Assembly: GCA_037783545.1 (NCBI GenBank)
Contig: JBBELK010000053.1
Coordinates: forward strand, 248,001-312,000
Length of the DNA stretch: 64,000 nt
Source: Henricia sp. BOLD:AAB3569
Taxonomy: Eukaryota > Echinodermata > Asteroidea > Spinulosida > Echinasteridae
Direction: 5' to 3'
Positions 1 to 13,990 of the stretch are shown piece by piece. The translations under genes were made by a program, and so were the position numbers. Below the pieces are notes generated by a model. That model was not told the origin of the DNA and did not search any database. It saw only the letters and a program-made list of their open reading frames with translations. Positions within the stretch are counted from its first letter, which is position 1, and each line of letters starts with the position of its first letter.

Positions 1-147
1 TTTCCCGAAAGCGGCGTCTGCTTGTGCAAAAACTGTGCCGGCAAGGAGTTTTTGCTAGATTCGACGATAACTCGGTTGGTTTAAACGGGAAATTGCTGAA
101 ATTCGCGGAACACGTTTGGGATATAGAGTTGTTTTAGCAGACAAAAT

Positions 148-1660
148 TTGAAGTTTGTCTGGACATTCCTTCAGTTCCAAAATAGCGACCACTTCAAACG
201 CAATGTTTCCCGAAAGCGGCGTCTGCTTGTGCGAAAACTGTGCCCGCAAGGAGTTTTTGCTAGATTCGACGATAACTCGGTCGGTTTAAACGGGAAATTG
301 CTGAAATTTGCAGAACACGTTTGCGATATAGAGTTGTTTTAGCAGACAAAATTTGAAGTTTGTCTGGAAATTCGTTAAGTTCCAAAATAGCGACCACTTC
401 AGACGCAATGTTTACCGAAAGCGGCGTCTGCTTGTGCGAAAACTGTGCCGGCAAGGAGTTTTTGCTAGATTCGACGATAACTCGGTCGGTTTAAACGGGA
501 AATTGCTGAAATTTGCAGAACACGTTTGGGATATAGAGTTGTTTTAGCAGACAAAATTTGCGGCGTCTGTTTGTGCGAAAAATGTTCCGGCAGAGAGTTT
601 TTGCTAGATTCGACGATAACTCGGTCGGTTTAAACTGGAAATTGCTGAAATTTGCAGAACACGTTTGCGATATAGAGTTGTTTTAGCAGACAAAATTTGA
701 AGTTTGTCTGGACATTCCTTCAGTTCCAAAATAGCGACAACTTCAAACGCAATGTTTACCGAAAGCGGCGTCTGCTTGTGCGAAAACTGTGCCGGCAAGG
801 AGTTTTTGCTAGATTCGACGATAACTCGGTCGGTTTAAACGGGAAATTGCTGAAATTTGCAGAACACGTTTGGGATATAGAGTTGTTTTAGCAGACAAAA
901 TTTGAAGTTTGTTTGGAAATTCCTTCAGTTCCAAAATAGCGACCACTTCAGACGCAATGTTTCCCGAAAGCGGCGTCTGCTTGTGCAAAAACTGTGCCGG
1001 CAAGGAGTTTTTGCTAGATTCGACGATAACTCGGTCGGTTTAAACGGGAAATTGCTGAAATTTGCAGAACACGTTTGCGATATAGAGTTGTTTTAGCAGA
1101 CAAAATTTGAAGTTTGTCTGGAAATTTGTTAAGTTCCAAAATAGCGACCACTTCGGACGCAATGTTTCCCGAAAGCGGCGTCTGCTTGTGCAAAAACTGT
1201 GCCGGCAAGGAGTTTTTGCTAGATTCGACGATAACTCGGTTGGTTTAAACGGGAAATTGCTGAAATTCGCGGAACACGTTTGGGATATAGAGTTGTTTTA
1301 GCAGACAAAATTTGAAGTTTGTCTGGAAATTCGTTAAGTTCCAAAATAGCGACCACTTCAGACGCAATGTTTACCGAAAGCGGCGTCTGCTTGTGCGAAA
1401 ACTGTGCCGGCAAGGAGTTTTTGCTAGATTCGACGATAACTCGGTCGGTTTAAACGGGAAATTGCTGAAATTTGCAGAACACGTTTGCGATATAGAGTTG
1501 TTTTAGCAGACAAAATTTGAAGTTTGTCTGGAAATTCGTTAAGTTGTGCCGGCAGGGTGTTTTTGCTATAGCTTCGACGATAACTCGGTCGGTTTAAACG
1601 GGAAATTGCTGAAATTTGCAGAACACGTTTGCGATATAGAGTTGTTTTAGCAGACAAAAT
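148..1660 (+). repeat. Block copied at 4,811-6,321 (offset ~4,663)
   Basis: The order of subfamily monomers at 148, 353, 558 (A), 697, 902, 1,107, 1,312 and 1,517 (B) is reproduced at 4,811, 5,016, 5,221 (A), 5,360, 5,565, 5,769, 5,974 and 6,180 (B), with small indels in the second copy. Related partial copies occur at 8,925-10,168 and about 23,100-24,540. Confidence 0.85.
558..696 (+). repeat. Type A truncated monomer (139 bp)
   Basis: After AAAATTTG the sequence jumps directly to CGGCGTCTG, so 66 bp covering the right dyad arm and the first third of the monomer are missing. The same junction recurs at 1,661-1,799, 5,221-5,359, 9,335-9,473, 10,029-10,168, 19,741-19,879, 23,506-23,642 and 24,402-24,541. 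It nearly always carries the AAACTGG variant and is followed by a monomer with the DNFKRN-type change (GCGACAACTTCAAACGC). One deletion spread by block copying is the simplest explanation. Confidence 0.9.
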
Positions 1661-2823
1661 TTGCGGCGTCTGTTTGTGCGAAAAATGTTCCGGCAGAGAG
1701 TTTTTGCTAGATTCGACGATAACTCGGTCGGTTTAAACTGGAAATTGCTGAAATTTGCAGAACACGTTTGCGATATAGAGTTGTTTTAGCAGACAAAATT
1801 TGAAGTTTGTCTGGACATTCCTTCAGTTCCAAAATAGCGACCACTTCAGACGCAATGTTTCCCGAAAGCGGCGTCTGCTTGTGCAAAAACTGTGCCGGCA
1901 AGGAGTTTTTGCTAGATTCGACGATAACTCGGTCGGTTTAAACGGGAAATTGCTGAAATTTGCAGAACACGTTTGCGATATAGAGTTGTTTTAGCAGACA
2001 AAATTTGAAGTTTGTCTGGAAATTTGTTAAGTTCCAAAATAGCGACCACTTCGGACGCAATGTTTCCCGAAAGCGGCGTCTGCTTGTGCAAAAACTGTGC
2101 CGGCAAGGAGTTTTTGCTAGATTCGACGATAACTCGGTTGGTTTAAACGGGAAATTGCTGAAATTCGCGGAACACGTTTGGGATATAGAGTTGTTTTAGC
2201 AGACAAAATTTGAAGTTTGTCTGGACATTCCTTCAGTTCCAAAATAGCGACCACTTCAAACGCAATGTTTCCCGAAAGCGGCGTCTGCTTGTGCGAAAAC
2301 TGTGCCCGCAAGGAGTTTTTGCTAGATTCGACGATAACTCGGTCGGTTTAAACGGGAAATTGCTGAAATTTGCAGAACACGTTTGCGATATAGAGTTGTT
2401 TTAGCAGACAAAATTTGAAGTTTGTCTGGAAATTCGTTAAGTTCCAAAATAGCGACCACTTCAGACGCAATGTTTACCGAAAGCGGCGTCTGCTTGTGCG
2501 AAAACTGTGCCGGCAAGGAGTTTTTGCTAGATTCGACGATAACTCGGTCGGTTTAAACGGGAAATTGCTGAAATTTGCAGAACACGTTTGGGATATAGAG
2601 TTGTTTTAGCAGAAAAAAATTGAAGTTTGTCTGGAAATTCGTTAAGTTCCAAAATAGCGACCACTTCAGACGCAATGTTTCCCGAAAGCGGCGTCTGTTT
2701 GTTCGAAAACTGTTCCGGCAGAGAGTTTTTCTAGATTCGACGATAACTCGGTCGGTTTAAACGGGAAATTGCTGAAATTTGCAGAACACGTTTGCGATAT
2801 AGAGTTGTTTTAGCAGACAAAAT

Positions 2824-2965
2824 TTGAAGTTTGTCTGGAAATTCGTTAAGTTGTGCCGGCAGGGTGTTTTTGCTAGCTTCGACGATAACTCGGTCGGTTT
2901 AAACGGGAAATTGCTGAAATTTGCAGAACACGTTTGGGATATAGAGTTGTTTTAGCAGACAAAAT
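2824..2965 (+). repeat. Type B truncated monomer (142-145 bp)
   Basis: GGAAATTCGTTAAGTT is joined directly to GTGCCGGCAGGGTG, deleting about 63 bp around the CCCGAAAGCGG segment, with GGCAGGGTG in place of the usual GGCAAGGAG. Copies are at 1,517-1,660, 6,180-6,321, 6,732-6,873, 9,884-10,028, 11,810-11,951, 20,699-20,840, 24,258-24,401, 25,776-25,918 and 27,148-27,289. Those at 1,517, 9,884 and 24,258 carry a further TATAGC insertion and are each followed by a type A monomer. That linked pair marks copies of one ancestral block. Confidence 0.9.
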
Positions 2966-5900
2966 TTGAAGTTTGTCTGGACATTCCTTCAGTTCCAAAA
3001 TGGCGACCACTTCAGACGCAATGTTTCCCGAAAGCGGCGTCTGTTTGTGCGAAAACTGTTCCGGCAGAGAGTTTTCGCTAGATTCGACGATAACTCGGTC
3101 GGTTTAAACGGGAAATTGCTGAAATTTGCAGAACACGTTTGCGATATAGAGTTGTTTTAGCAGACAAAATTTGAAGTTTGTCTGGAAATTCGTTAAGTTC
3201 CAAAATAGCGACCACTTCAGACGCAATGTTTCCCGAAAGCGGCGTCTGCTTGTGCAAAAACTGTGCCGGCAAGGAGTTTTTGCTAGATTCGACGATAACT
3301 CGGTTGGTTTAAACGGGAAATTGCTGAAATTCGCGGAACACGTTTGGGATATAGAGTTGTTTTAGCAGACAAAATTTGAAGTTTGTCTGGACATTCCTTC
3401 AGTTCCAAAATAGCGACCACTTCAAACGCAATGTTTCCCGAAAGCGGCGTCTGCTTGTGCGAAAACTGTGCCCGCAAGGAGTTTTTGCTAGATTCGACGA
3501 TAACTCGGTCGGTTTAAACGGGAAATTGCTGAAATTTGCAGAACACGTTTGCGATATAGAGTTGTTTTAGCAGACAAAATTTGAAGTTTGTCTGAAAATT
3601 CGTTAAGTTCCAAAATAGCGACCACTTCAGACGCAATGTTTCCCGAAAGCGGCGTCTGTTTGTGCGAAAACTGTTCCGGCAGAGAGTTTTTGCTAGATTC
3701 GACGATAACTCGGTCGGTTTAAACGGGAAATTGCTGAAATTTGCAGAACACGTTTGCGATATAGAGTTGTTTTAGCAGACAAAATTTGAAGTTTGTCTGG
3801 AAATTCCTTCAGTTCCAAAATGGCGACCACTTCAGACGCAATGTTTCCCGAAAGCGGCGTCTGTTTGTGCATAAAATGTTCCGGCAGAGAGTTTTTGCTA
3901 GATTCGACGATAACTCGGTCGGTTTAAACGGGAAATTGCTGAAATTTGCAGAACACGTTTGCGATATAGAGTTGTTTTAGCAGACAAAATTTGAAGTTTG
4001 TCTGGAAATTCCTTTAGTTCCAAAATGGCGACCACTTCAGACGCAATGTTTCCCGAAAGCGGCGTCTGTTTGTGCGAAAAATGTTCCGGCAGAGAGTTTT
4101 TCTAGATTCGACGATAACTCGGTCGGTTTAAACGGGAAATTGCTGAAATTTGCAGAACACGTTTGCGATATAGAGTTGTTTTAGCAGACAAAATTTGAAG
4201 TTTGTCTGGAAATTCGTTAAGTTCCAAAATAACGACCACTTCAGACGCAATGTTTCCCGAAAGCGGCGTCTGCTTGTGCAAAAACTGTGCCGGCAAGGAG
4301 TTTTTGCTAGATTCGACGATAACTCGGTTGGTTTAAACGGGAAATTGCTGAAATTCGCAGAACACGTTTGGGATATAGAGTTGTTTTAGCAGACAAAATT
4401 TGAAGTTTGTCTGGACATTCCTTCAGTTCCAAAATGGCGACCACTTCAGACGCAATGTTTCCCGAAAGCGGCGTCTGTTTGTGCGAAAACTGTTCCGGCA
4501 GAGAGTTTTTGCTAGATTCAACGATAACTCGGTCGGTTTAAAACGGGAAATTGCTGAAATTTGCAGAACACGTTTGCGATATAGAGTTGTTTTAGCAGAC
4601 AAAATTTGAAGTTTGTCTGGAAATTCGTTAAGTTCCAAAATAGCGACCACTTCGGACGCAATGTTTCCCGAAAGCGGCGTCTGCTTGTGCAAAAACTGTG
4701 CCGGCAAGGAGTTTTTGCTAGATTCGACGATAACTCGGTTGGTTTAAACGGGAAATTGCTGAAATTCGCGGAACACGTTTGGGATATAGAGTTGTTTTAG
4801 CAGACAAAATTTGAAGTTTGTCTGGACATTCCTTCAGTTCCAAAATAGCGACCACTTCAAACGCAATGTTTCCCGAAAGCGGCGTCTGCTTGTGCGAAAA
4901 CTGTGCCCGCAAGGAGTTTTTGCTAGATTCGACGATAACTCGGTCGGTTTAAACGGGAAATTGCTGAAATTTGCAGAACACGTTTGCGATATAGAGTTGT
5001 TTTAGCAGACAAAATTTGAAGTTTGTCTGGAAATTCGTTAAGTTCCAAAATAGCGACCACTTCAGACGCAATGTTTACCGAAAGCGGCGTCTGCTTGTGC
5101 GAAAACTGTGCCGGCAAGGAGTTTTTGCTAGATTCGACGATAACTCGGTCGGTTTAAACGGGAAATTGCTGAAATTTGCAGAACACGTTTGGGATATAGA
5201 GTTGTTTTAGCAGACAAAATTTGCGGCGTCTGTTTGTGCGAAAAATGTTCCGGCAGAGAGTTTTTGCTAGATTCGACGATAACTCGGTCGGTTTAAACTG
5301 GAAATTGCTGAAATTTGCAGAACACGTTTGCGATATAGAGTTGTTTTAGCAGACAAAATTTGAAGTTTGTCTGGACATTCCTTCAGTTCCAAAATAGCGA
5401 CAACTTCAAACGCAATGTTTACCGAAAGCGGCGTCTGCTTGTGCGAAAACTGTGCCGGCAAGGAGTTTTTGCTAGATTCGACGATAACTCGGTCGGTTTA
5501 AACGGGAAATTGCTGAAATTTGCAGAACACGTTTGGGATATAGAGTTGTTTTAGCAGACAAAATTTGAAGTTTGTTTGGAAATTCCTTCAGTTCCAAATA
5601 GCGACCACTTCAGACGCAATGTTTCCCGAAAGCGGCGTCTGCTTGTGCAAAAACTGTGCCGGCAAGGAGTTTTTGCTAGATTCGACGATAACTCGGTCGG
5701 TTTAAACGGGAAATTGCTGAAATTTGCAGAACACGTTTGCGATATAGAGTTGTTTTAGCAGACAAAATTTGAAGTTTGTCTGGAAATTTGTTAAGTTCCA
5801 AAATAGCGACCACTTCGGACGCAATGTTTCCCGAAAGCGGCGTCTGCTTGTGCAAAAACTGTGCCGGCAAGGAGTTTTTGCTAGATTCGACGATAACTCG

Positions 5901-8514
5901 GTTGGTTTAAACGGGAAATTGCTGAAATTCGCGGAACACGTTTGGGATATAGAGTTGTTTTAGCAGACAAAATTTGAAGTTTGTCTGGAAATTCGTTAAG
6001 TTCCAAAATAGCGACCACTTCAGACGCAATGTTTACCGAAAGCGGCGTCTGCTTGTGCGAAAACTGTGCCGGCAAGGAGTTTTTGCTAGATTCGACGATA
6101 ACTCGGTCGGTTTAAACGGGAAATTGCTGAAATTTGCAGAACACGTTTTGCGATATAGAGTTGTTTTAGCAGACAAAATTTGAAGTTTGTCTGGAAATTC
6201 GTTAAGTTGTGCCGGCAGGGTGTTTTTGCTAGATTCGACGATAACTCGGTCGGTTTAAACGGGAAATTGCTGAAATTTGCAGAACACGTTTGCGATATAG
6301 AGTTGTTTTAGTAGACAAAATTTGAAGTTTGTCTGGAAATTCGTTAAGTTCCAAAATAGCGACCACTTCAGACGCAATGTTTACCGAAAGCGGCGTCTGC
6401 TTGTGCGAAAACTGTGCCGGCAAGGAGTTTTTGCTAGATTCGACGATAACTCGGTCGGTTTTAAACGGGAAATTGCTGAAATTTGCAGAACACGTTTGGG
6501 ATATAGAGTTGTTTTAGCAGACAAAATTTGAAGTTTGTTTGGAAATTCCTTCAGTTCCAAAATAGCGACCACTTCAGACGCAATGTTTCCCGAAAGCGGC
6601 GTCTGCTTGTGCAAAAACTGTTCCGGCAGAGAGTTTTTCTAGATTCGACGATAACTCGGTCGGTTTAAACGGGAAATTGCTGAAATTTGCAGAACACGTT
6701 TGCGATATAGAGTTGTTTTAGCAGACAAAATTTGAAGTTTGTCTGGAAATTCGTTAAGTTGTGCCGGCAGGGTGTTTTTGCTAGCTTCGACGATAACTCG
6801 GTCGGTTTAAACGGGAAATTGCTGAAATTTGCAGAACACGTTTGGGATATAGAGTTGTTTTAGCAGACAAAATTTGAAGTTTGTCTGGACATTCCTTCAG
6901 TTCCAAAATGGCGACCACTTCAGACGCAATGTTTCCCGAAAGCGGCGTCTGTTTGTGCGAAAACTGTTCCGGCAGAGAGTTTTCGCTAGATTCGACGATA
7001 ACTCGGTCGGTTTAAACGGAAATTGCTGAAATTTGCAGAACACGTTTGCGATATAGAGTTGTTTTAGCAGACAAAATTTGAAGTTTGTCTGGAAATTCGT
7101 TAAGTTCCAAAATAGCGACCACTTCAGACGCAATGTTTCCCGAAAGCGGCGTCTGCTTGTGCAAAAACTGTGCCGGCAAGGAGTTTTTGCTAGATTCGAC
7201 GATAACTCGGTTGGTTTAAACGGGAAATTGCTGAAATTCGCGGAACACGTTTGGGATATAGAGTTGTTTTAGCAGACAAAATTTGAAGTTTGTCTGGACA
7301 TTCCTTCAGTTCCAAAATAGCGACCACTTCAAACGCAATGTTTCCCGAAAGCGGGCGTCTGCTTGTGCGAAAACTGTGCCCGCAAGGAGTTTTTGCTAGA
7401 TTCGACGATAACTCGGTCGGTTTAAACGGGAAATTGCTGAAATTTGCAGAACACGTTTGCGATATAGAGTTGTTTTAGCAGACAAAATTTGAAGTTTGTC
7501 TGAAAATTCGTTAAGTTCCAAAATAGCGACCACTTCAGACGCAATGTTTCCCGAAAGCGGCGTCTGTTTGTGCGAAAACTGTTCCGGCAGAGAGTTTTTG
7601 CTAGATTCGACGATAACTCGGTCGGTTTAAACGGGAAATTGCTGAAATTTGCAGAACACGTTTGCGATATAGAGTTGTTTTAGCAGACAAAATTTGAAGT
7701 TTGTCTGGAAATTCCTTTAGTTCCAAAATGGCGACCACTTCAGACGCAATGTTTCCCGAAAGCGGCGTCTGTTTGTGAGAAAAATGTTCCGGCAGAGAGT
7801 TTTTCTAGATTCGACGATAACTCGGTCGGTTTAAACGGGAAATTGCTGAAATTTGCAGAACACGTTTGCGATATAGAGTTGTTTTAGCAGACAAAATTTG
7901 AAGTTTGTCTGGAAATTCGTTAAGTTCCAAAATAACGACCACTTCAGACGCAATGTTTCCCGAAAGCGGCGTCTGCTTGTGCAAAAACTGTGCCGGCAAG
8001 GAGTTTTTGCTAGATTCGACGATAACTCGGTTGGTTTAAACGGGAAATTGCTGAAATTCGCAGAACACGTTTGGGATATAGAGTTGTTTTAGCAGACAAA
8101 ATTTGAAGTTTGTCTGGACATTCCTTCAGTTCCAAAAATGGCGACCACTTCAGACGCAATGTTTCCTGAAAGCGGCGTCTGTTTGTGCGAAAACTGTTCC
8201 GGCAGAGAGTTTTTGCTAGATTCGACGATAACTCGGTCGGTTTTAAACGGGAAATTGCTGAAATTTGCAGAACACGTTTGCGATATAGAGTTGTTTTAGC
8301 AGACAAAATTTGAAGTTTGTCTGGAAATTCGTTAAGTTCCAAAATAGCGACCACTTCAGACGCAATGTTTCCCGAAAGCGGCGTCTGCTTGTGCAAAAAC
8401 TGTGCCGGCAAGGAGTTTTTGCTAGATTCGACGATAACTCGGTTGGTTTAAACGGGAAATTGCTGAAATTCGCGGAACACGTTTGGGATATAGAGTTGTT
8501 TTAGCAGACAAAAT

Positions 8515-11500
8515 TTGAAGTTTGTCTGGACATTCCTTCAGTTCCAAAATAGCGACCACTTCAAACGCAATGTTTCCCGAAAGCGGCGTCTGCTTGTGCG
8601 AAAACTGTGCCCGCAAGGAGTTTTTGCTAGATTCGACGATAACTCGGTCGGTTTAAACGGGAAATTGCTGAAATTTGCCGAACACGTTTGCGATATAGAG
8701 TTGTTTTAGCAGACAAAATTTGAAGTTTGTCTGGAAATTCCTTCAGTTCCAAAATGGCGACCACTTCAGACGCAATGTTTCCCGAAAGCGGCGTCTGCTT
8801 GTGCAAAAACTGTGCCGGCAAGGAGTTTTTGCTAGATTCGACGATAACTCGGTTGGTTTAAACGGGAAATTGCTGAAATTCGCGGAACACGTTTGGGATA
8901 TAGAGTTGTTTTAGCAGACAAAATTTGAAGTTTGTCTGGACATTCCTTCAGTTCCAAAATAGCGACCACTTCAAACGCAATGTTTCCCGAAAGCGGCGTC
9001 TGCTTGTGCGAAAACTGTGCCCGCAAGGAGTTTTGGCTAGATTCGACGATAACTCGGTCGGTTTAAACGGGAAATTGCTGAAATTTGCAGAACACGTTTG
9101 CGATATAGAGTTGTTTTAGCAGACAAAATTTGAAGTTTGTCTGGAAATTCGTTAAGTTCCAAAATAGCGACCACTTCAGACGCAATGTTTACCGAAAGCG
9201 GCGTCTGCTTGTGCGAAAACTGTGCCGGCAAGGAGTTTTTGCTAGATTCGACGATAACTCGGTCGGTTTAAACGGGAAATTGCTGAAATTTGCAGAACAC
9301 GTTTGGGATATAGAGTTGTTTTAGCAGACAAAATTTGCGGCGTCTGTTTGTGCGAAAAATGTTCCGGCAGAGAGTTTTTGCTAGATTCGACGATAACTCG
9401 GTCGGTTTAAACTGGAAATTGCTGAAATTTGCAGAACACGTTTGCGATATAGAGTTGTTTTAGCAGACAAAATTTGAAGTTTGTCTGGACATTCCTTCAG
9501 TTCCAAAATAGCGACAACTTCAAACGCAATGTTTACCGAAAGCGGCGTCTGCTTGTGCAAAAACTGTGCCGGCAAGGAGTTTTTGCTAGATTCGACGATA
9601 ACTCGGTCGGTTTAAACGGGAAATTGCTGAAATTTGCAGAACACGTTTGCGATATAGAGTTGTTTTAGCAGACAAAATTTGAAGTTTGTCTGGAAATTCG
9701 TTAAGTTCCAAAATAGCGACCACTTCAGACGCAATGTTTACCGAAAGCGGCGTCTGCTTGTGCGAAAACTGTGCCGGCAAGGAGTTTTTGCTAGATTCGA
9801 CGATAACTCGGTCGGTTTAAACGGGAAATTGCTGAAATTTGCAGAACACGTTTGCGATATAGAGTTGTTTTAGCAGACAAAATTTGAAGTTTGTCTGGAA
9901 ATTCGTTAAGTTGTGCCGGCAGGGTGTTTTTGCTATAGCTTCGACGATAACTCGGTCGGTTTAAACGGGAAATTGCTGAAATTTGCAGAACACGTTTGCG
10001 ATATAGAGTTTGTTTTAGCAGACAAAATTTGCGGCGTCTGTTTGTGCGAAAAAATGTTCCGGCAGAGAGTTTTTGCTAGATTCGACGATAACTCGGTCGG
10101 TTTAAACTGGAAATTGCTGAAATTTGCAGAACACGTTTGCGATATAGAGTTGTTTTAGCAGACAAAATTTGAAGTTTGTCTGGACATTCCTTCAGTTCCA
10201 AAATAGCGACAACTTCAAACGCAATGTTTACCGAAAGCGGCGTCTGCTTGTGCGAAAACTGTGCCGGCAAGGAGTTTTTGCTAGATTCGACGATAACTCG
10301 GTCGGTTTAAACGGGAAATTGCTGAAATTTGCAGAACACGTTTGGGATATAGAGTTGTTTTAGCAGACAAAATTTGAAGTTTGTTTGGAAATTCCTTCAG
10401 TTTCCAAAATAGCGACCACTTCAGACGCAATGTTTCCCGAAAGCGGCGTCTGCTTGTGCAAAAAACTGTGCCGGCAAGGAGTTTTTGCTAGATTCGACGA
10501 TAACTCGGTCGGTTTAAACGGGAAATTGCTGAAATTTGCAGAACACGTTTGCGATATAGAGTTGTTTTAGCAGACAAAATTTGAAGTTTGTCTGGAAATT
10601 TGTTAAGTTCCAAATAGCGACCACTTCGGACGCAATGTTTCCCGAAAGCGGCGTCTGCTTGTGCAAAAACTGTGCCGGCAAGGAGTTTTTGCTAGATTCG
10701 ACGATAACTCGGTTGGTTTAAACGGGAAATTGCTGAAATTCGCGGAACACGTTTGGGATATAGAGTTGTTTTAGCAGACAAAATTTGAAGTTTGTCTGGA
10801 CATTCCTTCAGTTCCAAAATAGCGACCACTTCAAACGCAATGTTTCCCGAAAGCGGCGTCTGCTTGTGCGAAAACTGTGCCCGCAAGGAGTTTTTGCTAG
10901 ATTCGACGATAACTCGGTCGGTTTAAACGGGAAATTGCTGAAATTTGCAGAACACGTTTGCGATATAGAGTTGTTTTAGCAGACAAAATTTGAAGTTTGT
11001 CTGGAAATTTGTTAAGTTCCAAAATAGCGACCACTTCGGACGCAATGTTTCCCGAAAGCGGCGTCTGCTTGTGCAAAAACTGTGCCGGCAAGGAGTTTTT
11101 GCTAGATTCGACGATAACTCGGTCGGTTTAAACGGGAAATTGCTGAAATTTGCAGAACACGTTTGCGATATAGAGTTGTTTTAGCAGACAAAATTTGAAG
11201 TTTGTCTGAAAATTCGTTAAGTTCCAAAATAGCGACCACTTCAGACGCAATGTTTCCCGAAAGCGGCGTCTGTTTGTGCGAAAACTGTTCCGGCAGAGAG
11301 TTTTTGCTAGATTCGACGATAACTCGGTCGGTTTAAACGGGAAATTGCTGAAATTTGCAGAACACGTTTGCAATATAGAGTTGTTTTAGCAGACAAAATT
11401 TGAAGTTTGTCTGGACATTCCTTCAGTTCCAAAATGGCGACCACTTCAGACGCAATGTTTCCCGAAAGCGGCGTCTGTTTGTGCGAAAACTGTTCCGGCA

Positions 11501-11951
11501 GTGAGTTTTTGCTAGATTCGACGATAACTCGGTCGGTTTAAACGGGAAATTGCTGAAATTTGCAGAACACGTTTGCGATATAGAGTTGTTTTAGCAGACA
11601 AAATTTGAAGTTTGTCTGGAAATTCCTTCAGTTCCAAAATGGCGACCACTTCAGACGCCAATGTTTCCCGAAAGCGGCGTCTGTTTGTGCGAAAAATGTT
11701 CCGGCAGAGAGTTTTTCTAGATTCGACGATAACTCGGTCGGTTTAAACGGGAAATTGCTGAAATTTGCAGAACACGTTTGCGATATAGAGTTGTTTTAGC
11801 AGACAAAATTTGAAGTTTGTCTGGAAATTCGTTAAGTTGTGCCGGCAGGGTGTTTTTGCTAGCTTCGACGATAACTCGGTCGGTTTAAACGGGAAATTGC
11901 CGAAATTTGCAGAACACGTTTGGGATATAGAGTTGTTTTAGCAGACAAAAT
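8515..11951 (+). repeat. Block copied at about 22,686-25,918 (offset ~14,171)
   Basis: Both blocks carry the rare AATTTGCCGAACACG (8,672 and 22,840), the A monomer, the B monomer with TATAGC followed by another A, and GGGAAATTGCCGAAATTTG at the distal end (11,893 and 25,858). The correspondence is not complete throughout, because some monomers near 10.8-11.4 kb have no counterpart. The second copy is heavily peppered with single-base indels. Confidence 0.8.
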
Positions 11952-13386
11952 TTGAAGTTTGTCTGGACATTCTTTCAGTTCCAAAATGGCGACCACTTCA
12001 GACGCAATGTTTCCCGAAAGCGGCGTCTGTTTGTGCGAAAACTGTTCCGGCAGTGAGTTTTTGCTAGATTCGACGATAACTCGGTCGGTTTAAACGGGAA
12101 ATTGGTGAAATTTGCAGAACACGTTTGCGATATAGAGTTGTTTTAGCAGACAAAATTTGAAGTTTGTCTGGAAATTCGTTAAGTTCCAAAATAGCGACCA
12201 CTTCAGACGCAATGTTTCCCGAAAGCGGCGTCTGCTTGTGCAAAAACTGTGCCGGCAAGGAGTTTTTGCTAGATTCGACGATAACTCGGTTGGTTTAAAC
12301 GGGAAATTGCTGAAATTCGCAGAACACGTTTGGGATATAGAGTTGTTTTAGCAGACAAAATTTGAAGTTTGTCTGGACATTCCTTCAGTTCCAAAATGGC
12401 GACCACTTCAGACGCAATGTTTCCCGAAAGCGGCGTCTGTTTGTGCGAAAACTGTTCCGGCAGAGAGTTTTTGCTAGATTCGACGATAACTCGGTCGGTT
12501 TAAACGGGAAATTGCTGAAATTTGCAGAACACGTTTGCGATATAGAGTTGTTTTAGCAGACAAAATTTGAAGTTTGTCTGGAAATTCGTTAAGTTCCAAA
12601 ATAGCGACCACTTCAGACGCAATGTTTCCCGAAAGCGGCGTCTGCTTGTGCAAAAACTGTGCCGGCAAGGAGTTTTTGCTAGATTCGACGATAACTCGGT
12701 TGGTTTAAACGGGAAATTGCTGAAATTCGCGGAACACGTTTGGGATATAGAGTTGTTTTAGCAGACAAAATTTGAAGTTTGTCTGGACATTCCGTCAGTT
12801 CCAAAAGAGCGACCACTTCAAACGCAATGTTTCCCGAAAGCGGCGTCTGCTTGTGCGAAAACTGTGCCCGCAAGGAGTTTTTGCTAGATTCGACGATAAC
12901 TCGGTCGGTTTAAACGTGAAATTGCTGAAATTTGCAGAACACGTTTGCGATATAGAGTTGTTTTAGCAGACAAAATTTGAAGTTTGTCTGGACATTCCTT
13001 CAGTTCCAAAATAGCGACCACTTCAGACGCAATGTTTCCCGAAAGCGGCGTCTGTTTGTGCGAAAACTGTTCCGGCAGTGAGTTTTTGCTAGATTCGACG
13101 ATAACTCGGTCGGTTTAAACTGGAAATTGCTGAAATTTGCAGAACACGTTTGCGATATAGAGTTGTTTTAGCAGACAAAATTTGAAGTTTGTCTGGACAT
13201 TCCTTCAGTTCCAAAATAGCGACAACTTCAAACGCAATGTTTACCGAAAGCGGCGTCTGCTTGTGCGAAAACTGTGCCGGCAAGGAGTTTTTGCTAGATT
13301 CGACGATAACTCGGTCGGTTTAAACGGGAAATTGCTGAAATTTGCAGAACACGTTTGCGATATAGAGTTGTTTTAGCAGACTAAAT

Positions 13387-13596
13387 TTGAAGTTTGTCAG
13401 GAAATTTGTTAAGTTCCAAAATAGCGACCACTTCGGACGCAATGTTTCCCGAAAGCGGCGTCTGCGCTGCTTGTGCAAAAACTGTTCCGGCAGTGAGTTT
13501 TTGCTAGATTCGACGATAACTCGGTCGGTTTAAACGGGAAATTGGTGAAATTTGCAGAACACGTTTGCGATATAGAGTTGTTTTAGCAGACAAAAT
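13387..13596 (+). repeat. Type F monomer with 5-bp insertion (210 bp)
   Basis: GCGTCTGCGCTGCTTGTG contains a 5-bp expansion relative to GCGTCTGCTTGTG. The copies at 13,387 and 16,046 also share GTTTGTCAGG, found nowhere else that I noticed, and are in equivalent positions of a 1,440-bp tandem duplication. A third 210-bp copy at 50,975-51,184 lacks the CAGG change. Confidence 0.9.
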
Positions 13597-13990
13597 TTGA
13601 AGTTTGTCTGGAAATTCGTTAAGTTCCAAAATAGCGACCACTTCAGACGCAATGTTTCCCGAAAGCGGCGTCTGCTTGTGCAAAAACTGTGCCGGCAAGG
13701 AGTTTTTGCTAGATTCGACGATAACTCGGTTGGTTTAAACGGGAAATTGCTGAAATTCGCAGAACACGTTTGGGATATAGAGTTGTTTTAGCAGACAAAA
13801 TTTGAAGTTTGTCTGGACATTCCTTCAGTTCCAAAATGGCGACCACTTCAGACGCAATGTTTCCCGAAAGCGGCGTCTGTTTGTGCGAAAACTGTTCCGG
13901 CAGAGAGTTTTTGCTAGATTCGACGATAACTCGGTCGGTTTAAACGGGAAATTGCTGAAATTTGCAGAACACGTTTGCGATATAGAGTTG

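Noticed and set aside
148-342. A 64-codon plus-strand open frame, and a matching minus-strand frame, in nearly every monomer
   Set aside because: No in-frame ATG in the plus frame (it opens at TTG). The stop TAG is fixed in GTTTTAG, 205 bp is not a multiple of 3, replacement changes are common among copies, and both strands are open at once. These are a by-product of homogenised repeats.
8010-8411. Longer repetitive frames (133 aa here; also up to 171 aa at 24,335-24,850 and 101 aa across C monomers)
   Set aside because: They arise only where single-base indels or truncated monomers join two satellite frames. They are not conserved as units and most depend on likely consensus errors.
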